DNA of 64,000 nt, taken from Bradyrhizobium sp. WSM471 (lineage in GTDB: Bacteria > Pseudomonadota > Alphaproteobacteria > Rhizobiales > Xanthobacteraceae). This document shows positions 8,261 through 17,223 of this stretch, in pieces (within the stretch, counting starts at the first letter, position 1; every line of letters begins with the position of its first letter). Position numbers and translations under genes: made by a program. Where the stretch lies: the NCBI RefSeq assembly GCF_000244915.1, contig NZ_CM001442.1, positions 5,022,001 through 5,086,000 on the forward strand. The letters are read 5' to 3'. The notes beneath the pieces were generated by a model that did no database searches, was not told the DNA's origin, and was given only the letters and a program-made list of their open reading frames with translations.

Positions 8261-9646
8261 ATGTGGAACCGCCCGAGGTTCGATCTCAAAGTCCGTCTGA
8301 CGTTGCGCGTGGCCGCGATATCGGCCGCCTGCTTCGCAGCCATCTCCGCCTACTTCCTGATTACGTCCGACCGCGAGGCGCATTCGCGCCTCGACGATAT
8401 CGCCGCGATCGTGGCCAAGACGCTGGAGCTGCAGCAGGGCAAGATCCAGTGGGTCGCCAGCCCGCGCTCGGACTTTCCCAACCTCGATCCCGTTTCGGCC
8501 TATGTGATGACGCCCGGCCTGTGCCTGGCGTTTCGCGGCACGAGCGGCGACACCCTCCAGCGTTTCTGCAGCGGCGCGCCCGCCCCGGCGAACCCGCCGC
8601 CGCAAGCCTTCACGGCCTTCTATCGCAGCTTGTTCGACCCCGGCCGCGAAGCGGCACGGCCTGTGATCGTGCGCGGAGCGAAGCTCGGCGACGCCGTGGT
8701 CTCGGTCGAGCCGGCCGTGCAGACCGCGGAGGCCTGGCACGAGGCCGGCCGCCTGATGCTGGCGCTCGCGATCGCGCTGCCGCTGCTCTGCGGGCTGGTC
8801 TACGCCGCGCTGGCACGCGCGCTGCGCCCCACCCGCATGATCCGCACCGGCCTCGAGCGGATCGCCGCCAACGACCTCACCACGCGGCTGCCGCCGTTCG
8901 ACCTTGCCGAGCTCTCCGCTATCCGCGACGGCTTCAACCATCTCGCCGAAAGCCTCGAGACCGCGCTTGCCGAACGCAGCGAGCTGACGCGGAAGCTGAT
9001 CGCGCTCCAGGACGAGGAGCGCCGCCATCTCGCGCGCGAGCTGCATGACGAGTTCGGCCAGTCGCTCGCCGCCATCCGCGCGCTCGCCTCCTCTGCCCGC
9101 CAGACCGCCGCGCAGGACTGCCCTTCCCTGCTTGGCGAATGCGACGGCATCGCGCGGACCGCAACCGGCATGATGGAGACGTTGCGCGGCACATTGTTCC
9201 GGCTGCGGCCGCCCGATGTCGAGGAGCTCGGGCTCGTCGCCAGCCTCGAAGGCCTCGTCGCGGGCTGGAACGGGCGCAGCCGCGGCGAGACGCGTTTCTC
9301 GATCCGGTTCGACGGCGCATTCGAGACCCTGCCGGCCACGATCAGCGCCAGCCTCTACCGGATCGTGCAGGAGGCGCTCACCAACGCCGCCAAGCATGCC
9401 GTCGCCACGCGGGTCAGCCTGGAATTGACGATGGGGGCCAGCGCGATCGCGCTTGCGATCGACGATGACGGACGCGCGAGCGATCCCGCCGCGAAATCCG
9501 GAATGGGCCTGCTCGGCATGCGCGAACGGGTCGCAGCCTTGCGCGGCCAGTTGAGCTTCGAGGCCGCGCCGAACGGCGGCTCCGCACTGCGCGTGGTCAT
9601 TCCGCTCGCAGCCGCCGATCGGCCGCCGCTGGAGCACGCCGCATGA
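8261..9646 (+). CDS. Sensor histidine kinase, NarX/DegS (HisKA_3) type
   Basis: A 461-residue membrane kinase. One span at about 11-33, a short periplasmic domain, a second span at about 165-188, HAMP (ALRPTRMIRTGLERIAANDL), then a HisKA_3 dimerisation domain with H262 in ARELHDEFGQSLAAI and an HATPase (ALTNAAKHA, MGLLGMRERV). The start is an ATG at the first membrane-associated stretch; longer frames upstream lack a start signal and overlap the divergent gene. It overlaps the response regulator by ATGA, so the two form one translationally coupled two-component system. The signal is unknown. Confidence 0.88.
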   Translation: MWNRPRFDLKVRLTLRVAAISAACFAAISAYFLITSDREAHSRLDDIAAIVAKTLELQQGKIQWVASPRSDFPNLDPVSAYVMTPGLCLAFRGTSGDTLQRFCSGAPAPANPPPQAFTAFYRSLFDPGREAARPVIVRGAKLGDAVVSVEPAVQTAEAWHEAGRLMLALAIALPLLCGLVYAALARALRPTRMIRTGLERIAANDLTTRLPPFDLAELSAIRDGFNHLAESLETALAERSELTRKLIALQDEERRHLARELHDEFGQSLAAIRALASSARQTAAQDCPSLLGECDGIARTATGMMETLRGTLFRLRPPDVEELGLVASLEGLVAGWNGRSRGETRFSIRFDGAFETLPATISASLYRIVQEALTNAAKHAVATRVSLELTMGASAIALAIDDDGRASDPAAKSGMGLLGMRERVAALRGQLSFEAAPNGGSALRVVIPLAAADRPPLEHAA

Positions 9647-10305
9647 GCGCGGCCGACGCGACCATTCTGCTGGTCGACGACCATTCGGTCGTCCGCGAGG
9701 GCTATCGCTCCGTGCTCCAGAAGCAGCCGGGATTGCGCGTCATCGCCGAAGCCGCCGATGGCGCCGAGGCCTACCGTCTCTACAAATCGGAGGCACCCGA
9801 CCTCGTCATCATGGACCTGAGCATGCCCGGCATCGGCGGCATCGAGGCGGTCAGGCGCATCAGGCAATGGGACAAGGGCGCGAGGATCCTGGTCTTCACC
9901 ATGCACGAGAATGCCGGCTTTGCCGTGCAGGCGATCCGCGCCGGCGCCAGGGGCTACGTCACCAAGACCAGCCCGCCGGAGACGCTGGTGCGCGCCGTGA
10001 TGGACGTGCTCGCCGGCAAGATCGCGATCAGCCCCGACATCGACCATGAGCTCGCGTTGAGCCGGCTCGCCGGGGAAAGCTCTGCCGCCGACGTCCTCAC
10101 GCCGCGCGAGTTCGAGGTGCTGCGGCTGCTGCTCGCCGAAAACACGACAGAGGAGATCGCCGAGACGCTCCATGTCAGCCCGAAGACGGTGGCGAACCTG
10201 CATTCCATGATCAAGGACAAGCTCGGCGTCGGCTCCGACATCGAGCTGGTCCGGCTGGCGCTGCGCCAGGGAATCTTGACGGAGGTCGATCTCGGCGAGG
10301 CCTGA
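9643..10305 (+). CDS. NarL/FixJ-family response regulator
   Basis: A 220-residue two-domain regulator. The receiver domain has acidic pair DD (12-13), phosphoacceptor D58 (VIMDLSMPG) and a conserved Lys in VTKTSPP. A LuxR-type HTH follows (LTPREFEVLRLLLAENTTEEIAETL). Its start codon overlaps the stop of the HisKA_3 kinase gene, so the pair is cognate. No target can be named from the sequence; the convergent downstream neighbour is an extradiol dioxygenase, which is not evidence of regulation. Confidence 0.9.
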   Translation: MSAADATILLVDDHSVVREGYRSVLQKQPGLRVIAEAADGAEAYRLYKSEAPDLVIMDLSMPGIGGIEAVRRIRQWDKGARILVFTMHENAGFAVQAIRAGARGYVTKTSPPETLVRAVMDVLAGKIAISPDIDHELALSRLAGESSAADVLTPREFEVLRLLLAENTTEEIAETLHVSPKTVANLHSMIKDKLGVGSDIELVRLALRQGILTEVDLGEA

Positions 10306-10320
10306 TCGTGTCCGCTCCGG

Positions 10321-11304
10321 TTACTCCCGCGCCACCACCGAATCCAGCCACGCGCAATTCAGTGGGGGCACGCGGGGATCGGCCACACGGACGCCGCGCG
10401 ACGCTGCATCCAATCTCATGTCGCGCAGGCGCTTGCGCTGCTCCTCGGGCATGTAGAGCCGCTCGTGGCCCCACAGCGACGGGCCGTCAAAGGTTTCGTG
10501 TGGCTGCCAGGTTTCCGGATCGATCACACGAGCGCCCCAGCCATATTCGATGAAGAAGCCGGACGGCGTGTTCACGTAGAACGAGGTCATGTGATCGTTC
10601 GTATGCCGTCCAAGCGTGTAGGCGATGCGGCCGTCGTCCAGCTGCGCGAGGTCGTAGCCCTGCCCGACATCATCGAGGCTGCCAAGTTCGACCATGAAAT
10701 GGTGCAGCGCTTTCCGCCCTGAGCCAACCATTGCAAAGGAGTGGTGACGGCCGTTGACGTGGAAGAAATAGAGCCCGTAGGGCTTGAGGCCGAAATCGGA
10801 AACCTGAAAGCCGAGCACGTCGCGATAGAACGGCACCAGCAGTTCGACATCCTCGACGTTGAGCACGACGTGCCCCATGCCGAGCGCACCGGTGCGGAAG
10901 CCGGAGATTGGCCGCCCAGGCTTGAACGGCTCGATCGCAAGCTCCGGCTCGCAGAAGGCCTCGAGCCGGTTGCCGGCGGGATCGCTGAACACGACCAGCT
11001 CGGCCACATGCCGCTCGTCGGCCAGCGCGCGCGAGCCGCGGGTCACCTTCACGCCGTGGCTTTCCAGACGGCCGGCGAGACGGTCGATGTCCGCGGCCGA
11101 GGGAACCTCCCATCCCATCACCGCGAGCCCGGCATCGCTGCTGCCGTCGATGACCAGGCGCTGCTTGTGGTCATCCATGCGGAAGGCGCGCATCTTGCCG
11201 CCGCGATCGACCTGCTGCATGCCGAGCAGCTCGGTCGCCATCCGGCCCCACTGATCGAGCTGGGATGAATTGATCCCGATATAGCCGAGCGCGGTGATTT
11301 CCAT
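10321..11304 (-). CDS. Extradiol ring-cleavage dioxygenase (class I, VOC fold)
   Basis: A 327-residue two-domain VOC protein resembling 2,3-dihydroxybiphenyl 1,2-dioxygenase (BphC). In the catalytic C-terminal half, H145 (LGMGHVVLN), H202 (LHHFMVEL) and E253 (GFFIEYGW) match the 2-His-1-carboxylate Fe(II) ligands; H188, H238 and Y243 match second-shell catalytic residues. It should cleave a catecholic ring meta to the hydroxyls. It lies divergent from an IclR regulator and near a flavin hydroxylase and an FAH hydrolase, which could supply the catechol and process the cleavage product. The substrate is unknown. Confidence 0.87.
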   Translation of the reverse strand: MEITALGYIGINSSQLDQWGRMATELLGMQQVDRGGKMRAFRMDDHKQRLVIDGSSDAGLAVMGWEVPSAADIDRLAGRLESHGVKVTRGSRALADERHVAELVVFSDPAGNRLEAFCEPELAIEPFKPGRPISGFRTGALGMGHVVLNVEDVELLVPFYRDVLGFQVSDFGLKPYGLYFFHVNGRHHSFAMVGSGRKALHHFMVELGSLDDVGQGYDLAQLDDGRIAYTLGRHTNDHMTSFYVNTPSGFFIEYGWGARVIDPETWQPHETFDGPSLWGHERLYMPEEQRKRLRDMRLDAASRGVRVADPRVPPLNCAWLDSVVARE

Positions 11305-11451
11305 CGAATTCCTCCCGAGGACATCGCGTCCGCCGCACTGCGGCGAACTTGATACCGGCCGCGCGCGATCCTACGGTGGCGTCCCGCGATCGCTTCGCGT
11401 TCGCAAAGACGATAAGCGCGGGGCTGCCGGCCACAAGGGAGGAAATGCGAA

Positions 11452-12240
11452 GTGTCCAAGGAGCGGACGAACGGTCAGCCGCGGCAGTCTGAAGGCGTCC
11501 GCGCCTTCAAGCGCGGGCTGGACGTGCTGCACGAAGTCAACCGCTCCGGCGGCATTCGCGCCGGCGACGTGGCCCGCGCGCTCGACCTGCCTCGCCCGAC
11601 CGTCTACCGCCTGCTCGAGACACTGGAGGAACTCGGCTATGTCGCTCGAAGTGCCAGCGACGACCGCTTTCGCGTCACTCGCCTCGCACTCAGCCTCGGC
11701 GATGGCTACGACCCTGGCGTGGTGATCTGCCAAGCAGCGGCGCCCTACCTCGCCGAGCTCAGCAAGACCCTGGTCTGGCCGGTCGATCTTTCAACGTATG
11801 AGAACGCCGCGATGGTGGTCCAGGAGACCACGCATTCCCGCAGCCCGCTCTCGATCGACCGCGGCATGATCGGCAAGCGCCTGCCGATGCTGCGGACCTC
11901 TGCGGGCCGCGCCTATCTCGCCGCCTGCCCCGCGCGCGAGCGCGACCTGATCGTCAACCATCTGCGCCGGATCGACGAAGCGGATGACCGCCCCTTCCTC
12001 GAAGAAGGCCGCCTCGGCCGAATGATCGCCGAGACGCAGGTGCGCGGATACGCGATCCGCAGCGAGGGCGAATACAATCCGAAGACGGCCTCGATCGCCG
12101 TCCCCATCGTCCGTGACGGCGCCGTGTTCGGCTGCATCTCGATCATCTGGATCCGCTCTGCGTTGGGGATCGAGGAGGCCATCGCGCAATTCGTGTCATT
12201 GCTGGGTGAGACCGCCTCCGCAATTCCAGTCAGCCCTTAG
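11452..12240 (+). CDS. IclR-family transcriptional regulator
   Basis: A 262-residue regulator with an N-terminal winged helix (residues about 14-75, RALDLPRPTVYRLLETLEELGYV) and a C-terminal effector domain (RTSAGRAYLAACPARERD ... AVPIVRDGAVFGCISIIW). The start is a GTG with GGGAGG about nine bases upstream. It is divergent from the extradiol dioxygenase gene and convergent with the P450 gene, with a 4-base overlap at the ends. It resembles MhpR-type regulators of aromatic catabolism. A 17-bp palindrome overlaps its start codon (see 11453-11469), consistent with autoregulation. Confidence 0.87.
   Translation: MSKERTNGQPRQSEGVRAFKRGLDVLHEVNRSGGIRAGDVARALDLPRPTVYRLLETLEELGYVARSASDDRFRVTRLALSLGDGYDPGVVICQAAAPYLAELSKTLVWPVDLSTYENAAMVVQETTHSRSPLSIDRGMIGKRLPMLRTSAGRAYLAACPARERDLIVNHLRRIDEADDRPFLEEGRLGRMIAETQVRGYAIRSEGEYNPKTASIAVPIVRDGAVFGCISIIWIRSALGIEEAIAQFVSLLGETASAIPVSP
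11453..11469. promoter_or_regulatory. TGTCC-N7-GGAC palindrome at iclR start
   Basis: TGTCCAAGGAGCGGACG overlaps the GTG start of the first iclR gene. It has the same spacing and arms as the sites at 14694, 14749 and 19417. Because it is also coding sequence it could be chance; the shared form is the argument for a regulatory role. Confidence 0.35.
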
Positions 12241-13415
12241 GCCACGCGAACCGGCAGCGAGGCGAGCCCGCGCAGCACGTTGTTGAGCGCCAGCACGGGC
12301 TCGCCGATGTCGAAACGCGCCACCTTCTCCACCAGCACCTCCAGCAGCGCGGTCATTTCCAGCCGGGCCAGGTGCAGGCCCGCGCACATATGCGTGCCGT
12401 TGCCGAAACCGAGATGATCGCTGGCGCGGCGGCGCACGTCGAAGCGCTCCGGGTCCTGCCATTTCCGTTCGTCGCGATTGGCCGAAGCATAGAGCAGCAG
12501 CACCCGGTTTCCGGCGGGAATGACGGCTTCCCCGATCTTTGTATCGGCGGCCAGGTAACGGGTGAAGCCGCGGATCGGCGATTCCAGCCGCAACGCCTCG
12601 TTAATCGCATTCGGGATGAGCGCGGGGTCCTGACGCACCAGGTCCCACTGCTCGGGATGCCGCCCAAACAGCAGGATCAGGTTCGCGGTGGCGAAGATCG
12701 TGGTGTCGAGGCTCGGCCCCAGATAGTCGCGCATCAGGACCGGACATCGTTCCGGCTCGACCTCGCCGCGATCGCCAGCCTCGAAAATCCGCTCACCCCA
12801 ACTGCCCGGCCGCAACCGCTCGCGGATCGCAGCGCCGCCGAGATAGCCCCGCATCTCCTGCACGTCCGTCATGGCCGCGCAGGCGCGCTCGTTCATGGCA
12901 CCGAGCACGTTGAACGTCGCGGCCGCCCAACGCAGCATGCTGCCGCGGCCATGGTCCTCGAGCCCAACCAGCTTCGAGACGATGGTGAGCGGCAGATGCC
13001 GCGCCAGATCCGCCACCGCGTCGAACTGCCCGCGCCTCACGAGGCCGTCGACCAACTGCCTCGCCTCGGCACGAATCTGAGGACCGATCTCCTCCAGCGC
13101 CCGCGGCAGCATCGGCGCGGCGATGATCGCCCGCAACCGGTCGTGCAGCGGCGCGTCACTCGCAAGCGTGGTGCCTTTCGACATTTCGTTGACCGCCGCG
13201 TTGGCGGCGACCCCCTCGGCTGACGAGAACGAGCCGGGATTGCGCAATGCCGCGCGAACATCCTCGAACCGCCCGAGTGCGTAGAGGCCGTTGCGCGACA
13301 GCCAGACCACGGCGCCCAGCTCGCGCAATGCGCGATAGTGCGGATACGGATCGCGAAGCACGTCGTCGTCGTAGAGATCGACGTCATAGGCCGGGCAGTT
13401 CGTTACGGTCGACAT
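12237..13415 (-). CDS. Cytochrome P450
   Basis: A 392-residue soluble bacterial P450. The I-helix has D237-T238-T239, the K-helix ExxR is E273-A-L-R276, and the heme loop is GFGNGTHMCAGLHLA with C344 as thiolate ligand. Length is normal for class I bacterial P450s, which need separate ferredoxin and reductase; neither is in the window. An in-frame start 18 bases upstream exists, but the ATG used has GGGAGG in better position. It sits in an aromatic-type catabolic island, so oxidation or O-demethylation of an aromatic compound is plausible but unproven. Confidence 0.9.
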   Translation of the reverse strand: MSTVTNCPAYDVDLYDDDVLRDPYPHYRALRELGAVVWLSRNGLYALGRFEDVRAALRNPGSFSSAEGVAANAAVNEMSKGTTLASDAPLHDRLRAIIAAPMLPRALEEIGPQIRAEARQLVDGLVRRGQFDAVADLARHLPLTIVSKLVGLEDHGRGSMLRWAAATFNVLGAMNERACAAMTDVQEMRGYLGGAAIRERLRPGSWGERIFEAGDRGEVEPERCPVLMRDYLGPSLDTTIFATANLILLFGRHPEQWDLVRQDPALIPNAINEALRLESPIRGFTRYLAADTKIGEAVIPAGNRVLLLYASANRDERKWQDPERFDVRRRASDHLGFGNGTHMCAGLHLARLEMTALLEVLVEKVARFDIGEPVLALNNVLRGLASLPVRVA

Positions 13416-13448
13416 CCTCCGCGCTCCTCCCAAATCGCGACCGTCACC

Positions 13449-14603
13449 TCAGCGCACGGCAATCCACTCGCCGTTCTCGAGCTTGCCCAGCGTCAGCGCC
13501 GTCTGGTCCAGACCGGTGTGATCGTCAGGGCCGTAATTGTAGACGCCACGCGAGCCGGCGACGCCCTTGAGGCCCTCGATTGCACCACGCAGCGCTTCAC
13601 GGAACTCCGCCGTGCCCGGTTCTGCGACCTTGAGCGCGGCGGGCGCGGCCTGCTCGATCAGGATCAATGCATCATAGGCACTGCCGGCGAAAATGTTGCG
13701 GCTGCCGGCGCCGAACCTGCTCTCGTACCGTCGAATGAATTCGAGCGCAGCCTTCTTCGCGGGATACTCGTCCGGGAAGGACGCTGCACCGACAGCGGGA
13801 CTGAGCGGCACCAACAGGCCGTTGCCCTGCGCGCCGGTCAGCTTGCGAAAGTCGCCGAACGTCGCGCCGAGCGTCCCGTAGATCTGCCCAGTAAACCCCT
13901 TCTCGCGCAATTGCAGCAGCGGAAGCGCCGCCGGCGCGCCGGAGGCGGCGATCAACACAGCATCGGGTGCCGCCGCGATGATCTTGAGGATTTGCCCGAC
14001 CACCGTGGTATCGGTTCGCGCATATTTCTCGTCGGCGACGAGCGCGATGCCGGCGGCTGCGGACATCTGGGCACTGACCTTGCTCCAGGCGTCGCCATAG
14101 GAATCGCCAAAGCCGATCAGCGCCAGCTTCTTGACTCCGGTCTTTTTCATGTTCGCAAACAACGGCGTCGCTTCGTGGTCGTCATTGGTCGTGGTCTTGA
14201 AGATCCAGCGACGCCGTGCGTCGACCGGCGCGACCAGCGCATTGACGGGGGCGAGCGTGATCACCGGCAGCTTGTATTCGACCGCGGGGTCGATGGCGGC
14301 GAACGAGCCCGGCGTGGTGGTCGGGCCAATCAGGATGTCGATGCTGCTCTCCTGAAACAGCTTGCGCAGCGCCGCCACCGCCGCAGTGCTGTCGGATGCC
14401 TCGTCGAGGAAGAGATAGTCGACCTTCTTGCCGGCGATTTCGGTGGGGCCAAAAGCGGTGCCGTTACGTTCGGCATTGCCGATCGCGGCCGCCGGCCCGG
14501 TGGCGGACAGGATGATCCCGACCTTGATATCGGCCGCAACAGCCGGCGACGCGAACATTTGCAGCGCAACACACACGCTCAGAACGGATCGCAGCATCAC
14601 CAT
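13449..14603 (-). CDS. ABC transporter substrate-binding protein (Leu/Ile/Val type)
   Basis: A 384-residue periplasmic binding protein of the type I (LivJ) fold. A signal peptide (MLRSVLSVCVALQMFASPAVAA) precedes DIKVGIILSATGPAAAIG, the normal opening of the family. The ATG chosen has GGGGAGAA directly upstream. No permease or ATPase partner is adjacent. It lies between the P450 gene (same strand, 33-base gap) and the divergent flavin hydroxylase, so it probably delivers an aromatic acid or related substrate to a transporter encoded elsewhere. Confidence 0.87.
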   Translation of the reverse strand: MVMLRSVLSVCVALQMFASPAVAADIKVGIILSATGPAAAIGNAERNGTAFGPTEIAGKKVDYLFLDEASDSTAAVAALRKLFQESSIDILIGPTTTPGSFAAIDPAVEYKLPVITLAPVNALVAPVDARRRWIFKTTTNDDHEATPLFANMKKTGVKKLALIGFGDSYGDAWSKVSAQMSAAAGIALVADEKYARTDTTVVGQILKIIAAAPDAVLIAASGAPAALPLLQLREKGFTGQIYGTLGATFGDFRKLTGAQGNGLLVPLSPAVGAASFPDEYPAKKAALEFIRRYESRFGAGSRNIFAGSAYDALILIEQAAPAALKVAEPGTAEFREALRGAIEGLKGVAGSRGVYNYGPDDHTGLDQTALTLGKLENGEWIAVR

Positions 14604-14693
14604 TTCTCCCCTTGGCCGCTCTCGGGCGGCCCGCGCTTCCTTTTCATTGTCCCTAGCCAAACGACGCCGCCGCGCGTAGCGCCATCACCAAGG

Positions 14694-14710
14694 TGTCCGG
14701 CTGGCGGACA
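14694..14710. promoter_or_regulatory. 17-bp palindrome TGTCCG-N5-CGGACA (candidate IclR box 1)
   Basis: TGTCCGGCTGGCGGACA has perfect 6-base arms. It lies between the divergent binding-protein and hydroxylase genes, 55 bp (centre to centre) from a second copy at 14749. A similar site at 19417 lies upstream of an iclR gene. Two copies in one divergent promoter region argue for a genuine operator. Confidence 0.55.
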
Positions 14711-14748
14711 GCTCGGCATCTGCCTCGGATGGCCGACCAGCCGGCATC

Positions 14749-14765
14749 CGTCCGCTGGGCGGACA
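14749..14765. promoter_or_regulatory. 17-bp palindrome CGTCCG-N5-CGGACA (candidate IclR box 2)
   Basis: CGTCCGCTGGGCGGACA matches the copy at 14694 except for the first base of the left arm and the spacer. It is 51 bases before the hydroxylase start, so a bound regulator could control the rightward promoter. Confidence 0.5.
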
Positions 14766-14816
14766 CTTGGCGCGGCGGTGTTGAAGCGACGCGGCGCCAT
14801 GGGGAAGAAATATCCC

Positions 14817-16304
14817 ATGCAAGATAAATCCACCCTCGAGCTCTTCGACGTCGTGATCGTCGGCCGCGGCCCGGTCGGCGCCACGCTCGCCAACCTGCTC
14901 GGCCTGTGCGGCGTGCGAACGCTGGTGCTGGAGCGCGAGGCGCGGACCTATCATCTGCCGCGCGCGGTGCATTTCGACGACGAATGCATGCGGGTGTTCC
15001 AGACCATCGGCCTTGCCGAGGCGATCTTGCCGCACGTCATCCTCAGCCCCGGCATGCTCTTTCTCGACGCCGACGGCAAAATGCTGCTGGACTGGTCGCG
15101 GCCACAGACATTGACGCCGATGGGATGGAATCTCAGCTATCGCTTCCACCAGCCCGAGCTGGAGGACGTGCTGATCGCCGGCCTTTCGCGCTGGCCGCAC
15201 GTCGCCTTGCGCAACCGCTGCGACGTGTTCGCGCTGGATCAGGACGAGACCGGCGTGCGCGTTCGCTACGAGGACCTTTCCAACGGGACGCTCAGCGAAG
15301 TCCGTGCCCGCTATGTCATCGGTTGCGACGGTGCCCGCTCGCTGGTGCGCCGCTTCATCGGCTCCGGCATGGACGACCTCGGCTTTCACGAGCGCTGGCT
15401 CGTGATCGACGTGCTGCTCAAGCGCGACCGCAACGATCTCGGCGACTACAGTATCCAGCATTGCGATCCGCGCCGGCCGGCGACCTATGTTCGCGGCACC
15501 GGCACGCGGCGGCGCTGGGAGATCACGGTCCTCCCCGGTGAAGACTCCCAGGAGGTCGCGCAGCCGGCAAAGGTCTGGGAGCTGCTGTCGCGCTGGATCA
15601 CGCCCGACGATGCCGAGCTGGAGCGCGCCGCGGTCTATACTTTTCATTCCGTCATCGCCCAGCAATGGCGCAGCGGACGGCTGCTGCTGGCGGGCGATTC
15701 CGCGCACCAGACCCCGCCATTCCTCGGCCAGGGCATGTGTGCCGGCATCCGCGATGCCGCCAACCTCGCCTGGAAGCTGGCGGCGGTCCTGCACGGACGG
15801 GCGGAGGCAGATCTGCTCGACACCTATCAGAGCGAGCGCCAGCCCCACGTGCGCCAATTCATCGAACTTGCCATCCGCCTCGGCGGCGTCATCAACACCA
15901 AGGCGATCGAAGCGGGCCTGGCCGCCGGCGAAGCGCGCGAGAACGCACCGGTCAAGCTGGAGGTGAAGAAACCCCTGCTCGGCCCCGGGCTCGCGCTCGG
16001 CGACCTGCCGTTGGCCGGGCATCTTGCGCCGCAATTCGAATTGAAGGACGGCCGCCGCAGCGACGACATGGTCGGCTACGGCGATGTTCTCCTCGTCGAA
16101 AACGCGGCTGCGCTGCCACCGGGAATCAAGATCCTGACCAGCGACGAGTCCAACGGCGTGGGACGCTGGCTGCGCGAGCACGGCATCATCGCCGCGCTCG
16201 TCCGCCCCGACCGTTACGTCCGTGGCGCCGCCCGCAACACCGGCGAGCTTGCCCGTCTCATCGCCGCCATCACGCCTTCAACCCACGTGCCGTCCGCGGC
16301 CTGA
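14817..16304 (+). CDS. FAD-dependent aromatic hydroxylase, MhpA-like
   Basis: A 495-residue group A flavoprotein monooxygenase. It shows the dinucleotide-binding motif VIVGRGPVGATLANLLG, the DG motif (IGCDGARSLVRR) and the GD motif (LLAGDSAHQTPPFLGQGMCAG). It resembles 3-(3-hydroxyphenyl)propionate hydroxylase, which makes a catechol from a phenol. The ATG chosen follows GGGGAAGAA; the frame is open far upstream but that part is antisense to the binding-protein and P450 genes. With the FAH hydrolase 23 bases downstream and the dioxygenase upstream it suggests hydroxylation, meta-cleavage and hydrolysis of an aromatic compound. Confidence 0.88.
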   Translation: MQDKSTLELFDVVIVGRGPVGATLANLLGLCGVRTLVLEREARTYHLPRAVHFDDECMRVFQTIGLAEAILPHVILSPGMLFLDADGKMLLDWSRPQTLTPMGWNLSYRFHQPELEDVLIAGLSRWPHVALRNRCDVFALDQDETGVRVRYEDLSNGTLSEVRARYVIGCDGARSLVRRFIGSGMDDLGFHERWLVIDVLLKRDRNDLGDYSIQHCDPRRPATYVRGTGTRRRWEITVLPGEDSQEVAQPAKVWELLSRWITPDDAELERAAVYTFHSVIAQQWRSGRLLLAGDSAHQTPPFLGQGMCAGIRDAANLAWKLAAVLHGRAEADLLDTYQSERQPHVRQFIELAIRLGGVINTKAIEAGLAAGEARENAPVKLEVKKPLLGPGLALGDLPLAGHLAPQFELKDGRRSDDMVGYGDVLLVENAAALPPGIKILTSDESNGVGRWLREHGIIAALVRPDRYVRGAARNTGELARLIAAITPSTHVPSAA

Positions 16305-16327
16305 CCGACGTCTCTCGAGGATATCTC

Positions 16328-17179
16328 ATGAAGCTGCTCTCTTTCATCGCCGACGGACGCCCCTCGTTCGGAGCCGTCAAGGACAATGGCGTGGTCGATC
16401 TCGGCACGCGTATGGCGCCCTGCACCACGCTGCGACAGGTACTCGAAGCCGGTCGGGTTGCAGAAGCGACAAAGCTGGTCGCGTCGACTGCGCCCGATCA
16501 TGCCCTCGACCGGATCAGTTTTGCCCCCGTCATCCCCGATCCCGGCAAAATCATCTGCGTCGGCCTCAACTATCGCGACCATGTCGCCGAAACCGGCCGG
16601 ACCGTCACCGAGAAGCCAGCCCTGTTCGTGCGCTTCCCTTGCAGCCAGGTCGGCCATCTCCAGCCGATCGTGAAGCCGAAGGTCAGCGACGATTTCGATT
16701 ACGAAGGCGAGCTTGCGCTCGTCATCGGCAAGGCAGGCCGCCACATCCCCGCAAGCCGCGCGCTGGACTACATCGCCGGCTATTCCTGCTACAACGAAGG
16801 CAGCATTCGCGACTGGCAGCGCCACACCAGCCAGTTCCTCTCCGGCAAGACCTTTGCCGAGAGCGGCAGCTTTGGTCCGTGGCTGGTGACGGCGGACGAG
16901 ATCCCTGATCCGTCGAAGCTGACCTTGCAGACACGGTTGAACGGCACCGTGGTGCAGGACACTACCACTGATCTCCTGATCACTGCGATCCCCGAGCTGA
17001 TCACTTACATCTCGACGATTTGCCCCCTCGTCCCCGGCGACGTCATTGTCACGGGCACGCCCGGCGGCGTCGGCGCCAAGCGCACGCCGCCTCTGTGGAT
17101 GCGCCCCGGCGACACTGTCGAGGTCGAGATCTCCGGCATCGGCATCCTGCGCAACAAGGTCGTCGCCGAGCCGGCCTGA
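16328..17179 (+). CDS. Fumarylacetoacetate hydrolase-family protein
   Basis: A 283-residue FAH-family enzyme. It has the family opening VGLNYRDHVAETG and the metal-binding region FDYEGELALVIGK, followed by a conserved SGKTFAESGSFGPWLV and TGTPGGVGAKRTPP. Members hydrolyse C-C bonds in diketo acids or act as hydratases/decarboxylases in meta-cleavage pathways. The start has GAGGATAT upstream and lies 23 bases after the hydroxylase stop, so the two are probably co-transcribed. The exact reaction is not determined. Confidence 0.87.
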   Translation: MKLLSFIADGRPSFGAVKDNGVVDLGTRMAPCTTLRQVLEAGRVAEATKLVASTAPDHALDRISFAPVIPDPGKIICVGLNYRDHVAETGRTVTEKPALFVRFPCSQVGHLQPIVKPKVSDDFDYEGELALVIGKAGRHIPASRALDYIAGYSCYNEGSIRDWQRHTSQFLSGKTFAESGSFGPWLVTADEIPDPSKLTLQTRLNGTVVQDTTTDLLITAIPELITYISTICPLVPGDVIVTGTPGGVGAKRTPPLWMRPGDTVEVEISGIGILRNKVVAEPA

Positions 17180-17223
17180 CTGCCGACGCCAATCAATCAA
17201 AACTAACAACATCAGGAAACGCC

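Noticed and set aside
13338-14816. Long in-frame extension upstream of the flavin hydroxylase
   Set aside because: This part is antisense to the P450 and binding-protein genes, lacks domains, and the ATG at 14817 has its own ribosome site.
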